Assembly (NCBI GenBank): GCA_013398175.1
Contig: VZRZ01007703.1
Span: forward strand, 2,246,848-2,310,847
Length of the DNA stretch: 64,000 nucleotides
Source of the DNA: Climacteris rufus
Taxonomy: Eukaryota > Chordata > Aves > Passeriformes > Climacteridae
Reading direction: 5' to 3'
Shown piece after piece: positions 26,876 through 38,200 of the stretch; position 1 is the stretch's first letter; every line of letters starts with the position of its first letter. Position numbers and translations under genes: made by a program. Under the pieces are notes generated by a model. The model did no database searches. It saw only the letters and a program-made list of their open reading frames with translations, and had not been told where the DNA came from.

Positions 26876-29835
26876 CACCCAGAGCTCAATCTGCATTTCA
26901 ATCTGCAGTTTGCGAGCCCAGCTGCCTGTACCAGGTGTATTCCTCAGCATTGCTCCTCAAACGAATCCTGCTACCCATATCCCATTGACTTCATAGGCAG
27001 ATGGGCACTTAAATATCCTTTTGAAAATGATCCTCTGGCTTACTGTGAAGAACTCATAAGATGTCCGTGATAGACTACTGAGTTACAAACCAAAGTCTTC
27101 TAAATCTCACCCTATTCCCCTGACTGCTGCCTTGTCTTTCTTCTAGGGATATTTCAATTTTTCTTCTTTTGTCTCATCTTTCTTGGAGACAAAGACAAAA
27201 GGAAGGCTTTAGTGGTATCTCTAGCACAAGTAGTTGACAGGTAGGGAAAGATATGGGGGAAGCAGTGAGAAAGAAATTCTTTCATAGTCCCCTTTTAAGT
27301 TTATTTGAATTCTGACACACTAATCAAGCTGTTAGTTTTCTGCAGAAGTGTATGCCTGAATACTTCACTACACATACATCTCTGTCAGAGTTCATTTGGC
27401 TTAAGCGTCAGGGCAAAGCTTTGCCAGTGGTTAGTATACTTAGTATTTCTGTGACCATGAAATAACCTTCTATAAATATATTACAGCAGTTGTACATGGC
27501 TGTCTGAAGAAGTCTGTCTATGAAGATTTATTTGCAAATGTCCTTTTACCCTTTTCTTAACAAGCAACTTTCAAAGGCTGTTTATATTTTTGGCAGAGCT
27601 GTGAGCTTTCTCTTAGGGCTGCTCACATTTCAGAGAACAGGTGACTTGCATACTTCTTCTTTATAAATTATGAGTAAATTACATTGTGAGTCCAATATAG
27701 AGCAATCATATTTGGCCATGTTATTTAACATGCTTTGAATTTCTGGTTGTTGTTTATGGTTTTGTTTGTTTGTTTGAGGACTGTTTTTTTTTTTATTTTT
27801 TTTCCCACTTGGAGACTACAAGAGTAATTTTAGAATGTTTAAAATGATGTTTTCAAACACAGCTTCTCTCTTCGTGTCTTTTGTTGTATTTCATATGTAT
27901 TCTCTGAAGGGGATAATTCTCCTATATTTGCTTAAAATAATGTTCGGTAATTACTTCCTGTTACTAAAGGAGAACACACAATGTTTGCTAACAAATGATA
28001 CATGCAGGAACACACAGGAAATCACAAAGCATCTTATCAGTCCAAGAAAATTAATGCCTCATTTCTCAGATAATTTAACGCTGTAGAACTGGTTATTTCA
28101 GGGTAGTTTTTGGTTTGTATTAAATCCTGAATTATTTGGATAGAACTTTTGGAAAGCAGTGTTAACAATCTGCACTGTTTTGTGGCTCATTGATGGAAAG
28201 AATTTGCCTTGTGGTGCCCATGGCTTAATTCCCTGTTGGAATCATCTGCTTGACTTTTTTGAAATTATGCCAGTGGATAATTTGGCCCCCTGGTATTCCA
28301 GGAAAAAGAAACATAGATGCTGAAACCCATTAATATCACTGGACTTTAACCAAATATCTCTTAATGTGGGAGTGGGGAATGATAATTTTTAAAGGGGGGA
28401 TGTGTCTAACTCCAGGATCAGGCAAACTGTGTCTTTTTATATTTATGTACCAGTCAAAACTTGTTTCATAAAAGGATTAAGGCACCGTGTAATTTCTGTA
28501 ACAGTAAGTATTAGGAAGCAGAAAGCTGAACAATACAATTAAATATAAATAAAAGATCAGGTGGTAACACTAGACCAAACTTGAAAAATGACACTTTGTA
28601 CAGTCACCTGACAATTCAGATGCTTGCTGCAAGCTCCTCCATCTCCAGAACTTTTGCATTTCCCTTTCTCTGGCCAGACATACATCCTTTTTCTTCCTTG
28701 CTCAGCCCCTGACCTCTCTCAGAAGATATTGGCTCCTTTCCATACTGTGATTAGCTGCACTGATTCTGACTGTGCACGTTCTACCCAGGAAATGTGGCAA
28801 TGCCTGTGGGAAAAATGGCATCTCTTATGCATGGCATGAGTGTCCAGGAGAAAGCCCTCTACAGTCCCTTCTTTCCAGTTTTCAGGATCCTTGGGCCTGG
28901 CATGATAGGATTCCTTGTCTCCCTTACCCTTTATTGTGATGGTACCAACAGGATCTAGTAGACAGGATCTAGTTCAGCAGGCCAGGTAGTTTCTTCTCTG
29001 GATGGCAGTCATCCTTCTCAGCAGATTCCTCTGCCTAAGGAGTTTCAGTCAACTCTCAAGCCTGTTTTATAGCTCTTCTCCCTTTCTACATTTTCAGAGG
29101 ATGAGAGGCTGTGAAAACACAGACTGCATCTGACAGTATTCAAAGGGCATAGTAACAACGTTTTAGAATTTAATCTTAAAGCAAAAACACACATTGGTTC
29201 TCCATATGCTAATACTAGCCTTGGTATGGTTGTGAGGGATCAGTATTATGGAGATCCCTAGACTATCACTTTGCTCAGAATTACTTTAGTTTCCTGTTCA
29301 GAGCTAGACTTCCTCATAACAAAAAGATAACAGCTGTTATCCTTCTATTTATACTGTAGCTGAGATACCAATGCCTAATGGAAAACAGTCAGCATGCTAG
29401 CAGCACTTAGATTTTGAGATGACTGTAACGGAAGTTATCAGTATCTTCAGAAACCTGGAAGGGAAAAAAAAAATTATTTCTATGAAGAAAGTTTTTCATT
29501 TGTAGGCTATCAAAATGCTCAAACTAACGTCAACATTTTCAGTATTCAAGTTTAGACTATGTCTAGCAAATGCATTGATGAGTCTGTTAGTAATACATAA
29601 AAAGTCCCTAAGTAGCGACAGACAATGTACTTCAAACAGTTTGGGCATTTAATAATTACATTTCTTGATAGCACATGACACGTATGGTATAAGGGAATGA
29701 CTCTCAGGGTCTTGATGCATGGAGGCATGAATAAGCTGTGTTCTTAAAAGTGTGCAAATAGTGTATGGCCTGAAATAAACCCCCATGGTGATGGTAAAAA
29801 TAATTTTCAAATATCTCTGGGCACAGTCTGCTCAC

Positions 29836-29854
29836 AATAAATAAATAAATAAAT
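29836..29854. repeat. (AAAT)n microsatellite
   Basis: Nearly five uninterrupted AAAT units. Confidence 0.85.
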
Positions 29855-31259
29855 CCATGAAACTGGTTAATAGGTAACAAATCCTGGTGCTGGAAGGTAA
29901 ATCCAGGTGTCACCAAATTTTGCTTTGAGCTTTGTATTCACACGGGTGTGTTGGAGAGTTGCTCATAAACAGCTGCATGAACAGGTTTATAGCAAATCAG
30001 TGAGTCTAACCCGTGGCACAGATGTGCCTGGTTCCTTCTGTGCATTAACCTTGGAATATGCTGTCCAAGACCATGTGAAAATGCTTTGCCTTTGACTCAC
30101 TGAGATTGAATCCAATGCTTGATTCAAGAGCAAGAGCGAAACAACATCTCTTCCTTATATCATAAGCAGATTTTGTATTTCTTGCATCCATGTACAGTCA
30201 CAGGATTGTGGGGTTTCTCACATTAATTTGAGTCTGTAACTAATCTCATAATTTTTTTCTGCTGTCTATCATGTTTACTTATCCATTAGGTCAGTCATTT
30301 AGGTTGTCAGTTCCTTGAAGTGTGCATCACCATATTTTGTTGTATGCATATATTCATTCAAAGGCACCTTGATCCAGCTGTATCTTTAGTCTAAGTAGCT
30401 ATTATGCAAATTTTGGCCTTAAATATCCTTGAATAGTTGCTTTTCAGTAATGTTGATTGTCAGCAGTTATCTGTGGTATAGTAGGTTTGTTTCCCATGAA
30501 AAGGAGAGCAATATTTGGGACAAATCTTTGGAAGGACCCTTTTGATTTGTGGGATGCATACAAATAGCAAATCCAACATATCACTGAAACGCAGCAAAAA
30601 ATATGCACAGATTCTTTGGATGACTTGCCATCCTTGCCCTACTGTGTGCTTGGCCAGGGCTGGCACTCTGAAGTGCTCTCAGATTTGTGTGATTAATATT
30701 GTGGGCCTGTGCTGTCCTAGAAAAGTGTGTTTTCCCCAAGTACGTGCCTGGGTCATCTTGCCCTGGCCTGTGCTGAGCTCTGTTACACTGCTGCATAGCT
30801 TTATAGTTCAATTTTTATTTCAAAGCTTACGTGCTATATGACTGAGCTGTTGAAAAGAACAGAAGTGTTCTGAAACTGTTCAGGAGGTGAGTCCAGACTG
30901 TGCCACTTTCCAGTGACTGCTTAATTCAGCACAGTGTTTAACACAGCCTCCAAGAGTTCCCCTGAGTCTCAAATCAGCATCAAACCGAAAAGCAGCATGG
31001 TCAGGGTAGCATACTATGTTCCCCACAGCTTCAGAACATTTATTTTCTTTTCAACTTATGCTCCAAGCAATTGAGTCTCTAAATTGGCATCATGCTAGGT
31101 GACATGCTTAGGAAGGTACATCACTAATAGCATTAAATTGCTGATTTCTCTTATAAGAAATACAAAATAAAAAGGGACTAGACAAAAATACAGAAGCAGT
31201 TTGATGTTAATGGAGCCCAGCAATAAGAAGTGTGGAAATAACTGCTTGTATAGTCATTA

Positions 31260-31490
31260 TTAGCTTTGACTCTTCTTTGCCAGCTGCTGTCTTTTGGAAG
31301 CAGTTGGAGCTTGTGCTTTCTTGAGGAGTTTTTTGTCTATTTTGGAGGCAAAAGGATAGAAATGGCCTGGTTGAAAGTCTTTTAGTGCATGACCCCTGAA
31401 CAGTGCCATAAGATTCAGTTTCAACCTTTCAGCCCCTCTCATGGCTGTGGTTATTGTAGAGACCTTAGTCCAGCAGCAGGGGGTGGACAC
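31260..31490 (-). other. Unassigned open reading frame, 76 codons
   Basis: The frame ends in a Lys/Gln-rich tail (DKKLLKKAQAPTASKRQQ) followed by tandem stop codons TAA TAA. The middle (FQPGHFYPFASK) looks protein-like and codon use is unremarkable. I recognise no family. It could be a retrocopy tail or chance. No poly-A tract or splice sites support it. Confidence 0.15.
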
Positions 31491-32149
31491 AAGGTCTGCT
31501 GCCAGAATCCTTACATGCAGGGACTGTCCTAGTCCAGACCCCAGGAATCCAGTTTGATTTCACTGTCCAGTAGCTGAAGATTAGGATGTGATACTTTCTT
31601 ATTCCCTAACCTGAAACCCGCATGTTTACCACAAGGTCTCATTTCCCAGTTCTCTTTGTCCTTTAGTCTTTCCGTAGGAAATAAATGGAGGATTGTTTTT
31701 CAGCTTCACTTCAGGTATAACAAGGATAATCTGGCACTGAAAGCTGAAATGAAGAAATGCCTTTTTCTAAGAGAATTTTACAGTCAAAATGTTGGAAGAG
31801 GAATTGTAACTGACTGGAGATGGATTAAACTTGCTTGAGATAGTGTTCTTTGAAGTGAAAATTTGTCTGAAAGATGGAATACAAGAAAATTTTGTTTAAA
31901 TAACTTAGAAAATAATCCTATATGACCTTTGCAAGCTGAAAATCTATTAGTTTTATGCTAATGTGTGTGTATCAGAATCATTAATGTCAAACTAAAGCTG
32001 TCAAAATGAATCATCTAAATTATGTTTTAGTATCTTTTCCTTGATCTCATTGGGATTTTTTTTTTCAGTTTTGTCTTTCATGGCTTTGATAAATGGTTGT
32101 ACAAAGGGTTCTGTAATAATATGGGTAAGATAGGATTCTGCAGCATTTC

Positions 32150-32212
32150 CCTAATATACCCCTTTTTTTCCAGTAATATTCCTAATATACCCTTTTTTTT
32201 TTCAGTAACATT
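32150..32212 (+). repeat. Tandem duplication, 31-bp unit with splice-acceptor-like motif
   Basis: Two adjacent copies begin CCTAATATACCC (32150 and 32181). Each continues with a T-run and (C/T)CAGTAA(T/C)ATT. A pyrimidine run followed by CAG resembles a 3' splice site, so the duplication creates two acceptor-like motifs 31-32 bp apart. Confidence 0.8.
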
Positions 32213-32844
32213 CCTCTTTTGTGTCAGTTACTTTACTTATTTGTGTGCTGCCGTAGTAAAGGTACTCTACTCCTTGTATTTTGAGACACAACAGAAGATG
32301 CTCTGCATGCAGGCAGCTGCTTGCAGTTTTGTGAACTCAATTGCAAGCATTTCACACTGTTTTTTCCTGCTGTGTCCATTGCTGGCAATGAATTCAATGC
32401 TGAGATAATCCAACTTCAATTGCCAAAGTGCTTAATTTTATCTCGTATCCTAATTTTAGTGTGTTTATTGCAACCATGCCAAGAAATGGATGTGGCACCA
32501 CTTGGGTTTGGTTTGTCCAAACAATAAAAAGAGTCCATAAATATTTTTATTTTGCACATTGAAGTAGAACTTTGAAAGGGAAGTTGAATTGGTCTGAGCA
32601 GAAAAGATTCTTAATACATGGTATTTTGTTAATGATTCTGTACAGGTATTGCTATTGTCCATGGGGCAGAATTATTTTTTGACTGAATGAAAACAAATGC
32701 ATAGGAAAACATAGCAAGTGCATATACCCTTTCATCCTCTGACACTTTGCAGACTGTTGGAGCCAGAGTAGTTTTCTGGGTGTGTAACACCTTTCAGAGG
32801 ATTTTTTTTTTCTTCTTCCCTGTTGGTCTTTTCAGTCCCCCTTT
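32213..32844. other. Unique non-coding DNA
   Basis: No gene or repeat is recognised. Open frames on both strands are short. Confidence 0.55.
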
Positions 32845-33010
32845 GAACCTATGAAATCCTTAAGCATCCACAACATTTCTAGGCCAAGAATTTCCACAGC
32901 TTAACTGCACATTGTATGAGGAATCATTTTCTTTCATTCAATCTTGCTGCTTTCTTCCCTAGAAAGGGTTACTTAATACTTGTGTTGGAAGATGCAGTCA
33001 AACTTCTAAC
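32845..33010 (-). mobile_element. Ancient CR1-type LINE remnant
   Basis: Read on the plus strand (antisense to the element), the segment keeps an ordered set of landmarks known from old sauropsid CR1 copies: a 'taagcatcc' motif, 'tttccacagcttaactg', 'cattgtatgaggaatca', a CTTTC-ATTC stretch, and 'acttgtgttggaag'. It is much more diverged than the other CR1 pieces here and lacks their 3' signature, so it belongs to an older subfamily. No coding capacity remains. Confidence 0.5.
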
Positions 33011-33019
33011 ACAGTTTTT

Positions 33020-35763
33020 TAAGAAAGACAAGATTTCCTCACAAGTTGCACCTTGGTTACCTGGGATGGGAAGATAGGTACACCAATCCTTTATGGCTAT
33101 AGATGTCCTTGCAATATCTATGAATTGCAATCTATGAATTAGAGTTTTATTAAGTAGAAGCAGAGAGCGGCTGTGTCACAGTTTTCCAGATAGCTAGAGA
33201 CACAGATAATAATAATGCAATACGAGTTCCAAAAACACACAATTGTCTAATTCTAACATGTTCTCATTTTGGTTTTCTAAATACTGATGTCTTATTTGGC
33301 CATAAAATATCTTGTCAAAAGTTAATGGGTATTCTGTACTGCAGCAGAAAGTTAACACCCGGCACTAGGATGTCAGAGTAGCATCTACAATGGTGGATCA
33401 TTCTCTGTCTTGGATATAGAAACAGGCTTTTTGACTTCTAAAAGATCCAATTCCGTTTGGAAGCATTTGTGGCCCTCAGGCCACTGGTTTCACAGGGTAG
33501 CTCCAGAATAACTGAAGCAACATCTGTATCCTGCAAAGTTAAGGAGCACTCAGAGACCATACACTCTTTTGAATAGAAAAAAAATGCTGGTATTCTTTTA
33601 ATAAGAAACTTGTTCTATGTATAGTTCATCTCTTCCACACTTTTATAGGAAAATCTAATTCTTTTAAGTACTTTTAAAATATCCAGATATTTGGCCGGTT
33701 TTGGAGGTAATCTGATCATTAAACACTAGATGCTTGGAGACGTTTTTTCTAAGTTCATAAGAACTTAGACTCCTAAATTACTTATGTGGCATAGATGATG
33801 TAATCCTATTGTTCAAAATCATGTTTCAGTAGAAATAACAGTAGCTGCTGTGATTAACATAGTAAGATAGTTTTATTCGATTTCCAGGTGTAGTTGTTTG
33901 TTCCCCTTTCAGTATGTGTAGCTATGAGTCTTGTTTCTGAAGAAAAATATATAAGCGATTTTAAAAAAAACTTTGGACACCTATAAAAATCCTAGCAGAA
34001 GCTGTATATTTTTGACAAGTTAGGCTGTTATGAGATTAAAATAGAACTTATCGAGGACATTGTGTTTGAGTGGCCTTGCCTGAATATTGGTAGTTGTATA
34101 AATATTTGGAAAATCATGTTATACTAAAGAAGTTGCACATGTAGGAATCACAAAAAAAAAGTTGTTTGCTATTACATAGGAAAATGGCTGCTTGAGGTGA
34201 AATGAATCCAGGCTTGACTTGCTTATGTATGCAAGGACACCTATCTGTGTTGTGATACAGAAAGGAGAGGGGTACATTAAGTATTCACAAGGAAGGACTA
34301 ATTAGGAAATTATTACATAGGGAGATTGGGTTATATAACAGGCCTAAATTTCCTATATTTTTAATTTTGGTACCTTAGTAAAATGCTAAATTATATCTTT
34401 TGGTTAGGTGCTAGCTACAAATGGATTGATTCAGACTATCCTGTCCAACAGAGCAGAAACTAAGACAGAGATTTCATGGGCTAGCATGCAGAAAAGTGCT
34501 TCCAAAGCACGCAATGTTCCTAAGCACTACAGGCTAGAGAAGGACAGTGAAATTGTACCAAATGTGCAGAAAGGAGCTTTCCTCTTCTGTTCTGGTCAGC
34601 TTTCTGCAGAAACTCTCAAGTAGCAAAATGAGGGTTATACCAGACTAAAGAGCAGTTCCAAAAGGGAAGGCTGGAAGAAAGAGTAATGACAGATTTAAAG
34701 AAGGAGTAGTGATTGGGCCTGTTACAATTATTAGCTAGAGTAGGCTCATCTAAAAGTTTCATTAATAAAAGCATATCGTTTTCTATAGATCTACCATTAT
34801 TTTATCAGTATAATTTTTAAATGGTACAGAAGAATCAGAAGTTTTTTCTGTGTTTCTGACCACGACTGCAAATACATTTCCTGTTCAGTCTGTTGTGAAA
34901 GGACAGTGCAGTCTACTGGAAGCTAAGGTCTCAAAGTAAAGGAATTTGATTTTTTATCTCCCAAAGGCTGACACTGTAGTTTTGAGGATTGGTGAAGCGC
35001 ATGAATTTTCTAAGATTAGAAAAAACATCTCTGATAGATTAGAGGAAGAATATAGTAACCAGCCCTGCAGCAACAGACCACAGCAATTTAAATTTGTAGA
35101 ACAAGCACTTCTCATGCATGCAAGGATACTCTTGACATAGAGATGAAAAGGTTCATGAAAAATTCCAGAGAAGGGAACAATTAGAAAATAGTCTGAGTTC
35201 ATTCCTAGTACATATTTTTGTGAGAGAACAGTCACACTTTCTAATAAATGCTAAACCAATGAGAGATGCTATTTAACAGGATTTGATAGATTTTAATTTT
35301 CTTTGTATATGGGTAGCAATTAGATATTTGATCATGTCCTTGATCTTGGGCAGTCTAAAGTTATAAAAGTCGGAAGATATTTTTCTCTGACAATTACACC
35401 ATGAGTGCTTTTCTTCTCTCCCTCCAGGCATTTCAGCCTCAGTGGCTGGTCCTTCAAACTCAGTTTCTGTAAGTTGTCAGAGTATGCTGCTGAAAGAAAA
35501 TGTCAACCAAATTCTCTGTTGAGACTCATGACTGTCATATAATATTAATTTTTCAACAATACATAAGGACACTGCAGTTGAATTTAAAGGATAATCATTT
35601 CAATATAATATCCTTCTGTCATAGCCAAGAAACCTTAACATATAGAAGGTCTTTTATCTTTTTATGGGGAAAAGAAAGATCTGGGTTTTCTCTGGTGAAC
35701 CCCCACATTAATGCAGTATTGCCATGGGGCACTATATTGTCTTTTAAAAGCAACTTTTGCTTT
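33020..35763. other. Unique AT-rich non-coding DNA
   Basis: No recognised gene. Two protein-like plus-strand frames, 34408-34623 and 34946-35140, contain no known domain and are separated by stops. A 9-bp perfect stem with a 4-nt loop lies at 33748-33769. A short imperfect tandem copy of TTGCAATCTATGAA-like sequence occurs at 33109-33140. Confidence 0.5.
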
Positions 35764-35863
35764 TCATAAAATCATGTAAGTTGGAAAAGACCTTTGAGAT
35801 AATCAAGTCCAACCAGACATCTAATACTGTGAAGTCCACCACTAAACCATGTTCGTAAGTGCA
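35764..35863 (-). mobile_element. CR1 LINE, 3' tail fragment
   Basis: On the plus strand it starts TCATAAAATCATGTAAGTTG and runs through GGAAAAGACCTTTGAGAT, CAAGTCCAACC and CACTAAACCATGT. This is the reverse complement of the avian CR1 3' end. About 100 bp remain. It stops within about 10 bp of an unrelated LTR fragment. Confidence 0.85.
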
Positions 35864-35871
35864 ACTTTCTA

Positions 35872-35968
35872 TTAGGTTTGCATGACAGGGTTTTGGTAGT
35901 GGGAGGGGCGGGCTACAGGGCTGGCTTCCGTGAGGATTTGCTAGAAGCTTCCCCATATCTGACAGAAC
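35872..35968 (+). mobile_element. Avian LTR fragment (first ~95 bp)
   Basis: Landmarks TAGGTTTGCATGACAGG, TTTTGGTAGTGGG, GGGCTACAGGG, CTGGCTTCCGTGAG, TGCTAGAAGCTTCCCC and TCTGACAGA match the start of an LTR family I recognise from passerine and other neoavian genomes. Only the outer end is present; the TATA box and polyadenylation signal expected in a whole LTR are absent. A second piece of the same family is at 44622-44673. Confidence 0.6.
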
Positions 35969-36119
35969 GATTTGTTATATTATTCTTTCCCCTGTCCAGC
36001 TCAGTAGGGGAATGATAGAGCAGCTTTGGTAAGCACCTGACATCCAGACAAGGTTAACCCACTATGCACATCTATATTATTTCAAAATTCACATTTACAG
36101 TGCCTTTCATTCAGAGAAC
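35969..36119. other. Unique non-coding DNA
   Basis: Short spacer between the LTR fragment and the tRNA-like modules, with nothing recognisable. Confidence 0.5.
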
Positions 36120-36300
36120 AATTTTGTAGCCTGGTGGTGAGGTCACTCACTCCCATCTTTCAGTCACTATGTGCTAAAACCATTTTATCAAGCTTATTCC
36201 AGCGGTCCGTGCTGATAGCAGTGCCTCTCTCACAATGGACTGGTAGTTCAGTGGTTATAGAACGCTTCCAGCAGTCTTGATTGAAGGCTCAACATCAGGA
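36120..36300 (+). repeat. Two tandem tRNA-like modules (possible old SINE)
   Basis: Two RNA polymerase III A-box-like motifs occur 117 bp apart: TAGCCTGGTGG (36127-36137) and TAGTTCAGTGG (36244-36254). Each is followed by a complementary strand forming a D-arm-like stem: GCCT with AGGT in the first, and GTTC with GAAC (perfect, 4 bp) in the second. In the second module a weak B-box (GGCTCAACATC, 36286-36296) starts 42 bp after the A-box, the spacing of a real tRNA. Its 5' half resembles tRNA-Ile. The first resembles the tRNA-derived head of reptile SINEs (GGTGGT.AGG.CACTCAC pattern). Anticodon and T stems do not pair, so neither is a functional tRNA. Confidence 0.4.
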
Positions 36301-37384
36301 TTTCTTTTAACTGGTGTTTCTGACATCCCCAAGTACTGCCCTAAATTTCTGGAGATATGTCTGGTCACCAGGCATCAGGTATGAGCATTATTTCTGTTGC
36401 CCTATTTTGTGATCATTATTAGTTATGTCTATGAAGCCATTGCCAGAACACAGGAATGTCATGTTTCTGATAAAGTGAAAAGAATCCTTTACACTTCAGA
36501 TATTCATTTTTACCTTTACATCCATCTGAACTATTTAACAAATACTATTTTGATGTAAATTTTTCATTAAAGGAAAATCCCATGGCTGTGAAATTGTGTG
36601 CCACACCTTCTCTAAAACCTGTTTTCTTTCTAGCTGACATATGCTGAGTTCCTAGAAACTGAAGTACCCCAAATTACTAATAGGTCTTGAAAATTGTTTC
36701 TTTCATGCTTAGTATTAGAATTCTTCACAGTGTTGGTGTGTGTATTAACAGTTCTTTATCTGTGCAGAAATATGTGACACATTATTTGAGGTTAAATGGT
36801 TCAGTTCAACCCTTAGTTCATTCCTTGAACAAATCACAAATGAGAACTTTCAGAAGGCTTGCTGAAGTTCTGTTCACCTGAATTTTATTTTCTTTTTCTA
36901 TGATTCAGCAAGTTTTCAAAGAGGACTACAGACTGTAGCACAGTGTTGGCTCTTCACAGGAAATATTTCTCCTGTCAAACCTGTAACATACTGTTCCCAC
37001 CTTCAAATTCCCTAGTAAACAACTGATTGTACCTAAATCATGATTAATGTTTTCTATGGAAGGTACTGGAAAGGCTCAGGCAATTTGGGACATCGACTGA
37101 GCAGCTCTTCGGCCTATCAGAACTAGTTTTGAAAGATATGTTACCTTGCCTGTATCATACAGCCACTTGCTTGTGAACTCTATCAAATCAGCACAAATCT
37201 TAGTTGCATAGAGATATTTTTGATGGCAAACTTCTTAATTATCTATAATTTCACTGTCTTTTCTAGTAAGTCTTCTGGGTGTGGGATGTATGCAATTCAG
37301 ACAAAATTAATTAAAAATGCTTAAACCCTGTGCCTTTTTTTCATTTTCCTGTGCATAGCACAAGCATGCAATGTTGTAGCAATT
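36301..37384. other. Unique AT-rich non-coding DNA
   Basis: No gene or repeat is recognised. Confidence 0.55.
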
Positions 37385-38037
37385 ATAGAATCATTTAGGT
37401 TGGAAAAGACCTTTAAGATCAGTGAGTCCAACTGTTACCCTGCCACTAAACTATGTCAATTAGTACCAGATCTACATGTCTTTTAAATACCTTCAGGGAT
37501 GGTGACTCTATCACTTCCCTGGGTAGCCTGCTCCAATGCTTGACAACACCTTCAGTGAAGAAATATATCCTAATATCCAATCTAAACCTCTCCTGGTGCA
37601 ACTTGAGGTTGTCTCCTATTGTTCTGTCACTTGTTATTTGGGAGAAGAGACTGATTCCCCACCTTGCTCCAGCCTCCTTTCAGGCAGCTGTAGAGCAGTC
37701 CACTTCAGTCTCCTTTTCTCCAGGCTAAACAACTCCAGCTCCCTCAGCCACTCCACATATGACTTGTGTTCCGGACCTTCACCAGCCTCATTGCCCTTCC
37801 TTGGGGCATGTGTCAGTACCTTCTTGTAGTGAGGGGACCAGAACTGACCACAGGATTTGAATTCAGCAGTGCTGAGTACAGGGGAATGATCACTGCCCTG
37901 GTCCTGCTGGCCACACTATTGCTGATACAAGCCAGGATGCCACTGGCTTTCTTGGTCACCTGGCCACACTGCTGGCTCATGTTCAACCACTGTCAACCAG
38001 CACCCCCAGGTCCTTTTCTGTTGGGGAGCTTGGAGGT
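37385..38037 (-). mobile_element. CR1 LINE, ~650 bp
   Basis: Antisense on the plus strand. It begins with the 3' signature (ATAGAATCATTTAGGTTGG, AAAAGACCTTTAAGATCA) and continues through CCTTCAGGGATGGTGACTC, CCAATCTAAACCTCTCCTGG, CTCCAGGCTAAACAACTCCA and CACCCCCAGGTCCTTTTCTG. This is the 3'-UTR and C-terminal part of the reverse-transcriptase ORF. Stops and indels break the ORF. It is 5'-truncated. Plus-strand open frames here are antisense shadows. Confidence 0.92.
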
Positions 38038-38200
38038 TCCTAGCCCTGTCTAAGTCTCATCAGCTGCTGTTGCTGAAGCTGCGAGCTCCTGGAGGATCTC
38101 AGCTCCCTCTGAGGTTTCCCTGGTTTAGGAAATTCCTCCAGCGTGCTCCGCTGTGTATTGTGCTGACACCAAAACCGCTTGTCTTGGTGGCTGTCAGTCT
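38038..38200. other. GC-richer block of unknown origin
   Basis: Directly beyond the CR1 truncation point, the sequence stays GC-rich with several CpGs (GCGAG, GCGTG, two CCGCT) and then returns to AT-rich DNA at about 38200. It does not match CR1 as I know it, nor either LTR type in the window. It could be the host target of the CR1 insertion or a fragment of another repeat. Confidence 0.35.

Larger units (their letters stand above)
26472..27000 (-). mobile_element. LTR-like element with duplicated U3 block
   Basis: This GC-richer block stands out from AT-rich flanks. In minus sense it has a TATA box (TATAAAAT, complement of 26636-26643), an AATAAA signal (complement of 26558-26563) about 75 bp downstream, and a plausible R-U5 ending near TGTCACAC at 26472. 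Upstream of the TATA box two diverged direct repeats of about 86 bp (26702-26786 and 26787-26875) share GCTCCTG, CTGGCATCACC and TTTGTTATCC landmarks. This layout is typical of a retroviral LTR with a duplicated U3 enhancer. Boundaries are uncertain: GC-rich sequence continues to about 26322, and CTTACTGT occurs at both 26317-26324 and 27039-27046. The 177-codon plus-strand frame across it is an antisense artefact. Confidence 0.6.
27047..32149. other. Unique AT-rich non-coding DNA
   Basis: No recognised gene. T/G-rich tracts occur near 27745-27806, and an (AAAT)n microsatellite of nearly five units at 29836-29854. A Lys-rich minus-strand frame of 76 codons lies at 31260-31490 and is described separately. 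No interspersed repeat is recognised. Confidence 0.55.

Noticed and set aside
26537..27070. 177-codon plus-strand open frame, the longest in the window
   Set aside because: It lies antisense across the LTR-like element with its duplicated U3 block. The composition follows the repeat and no domain is visible.
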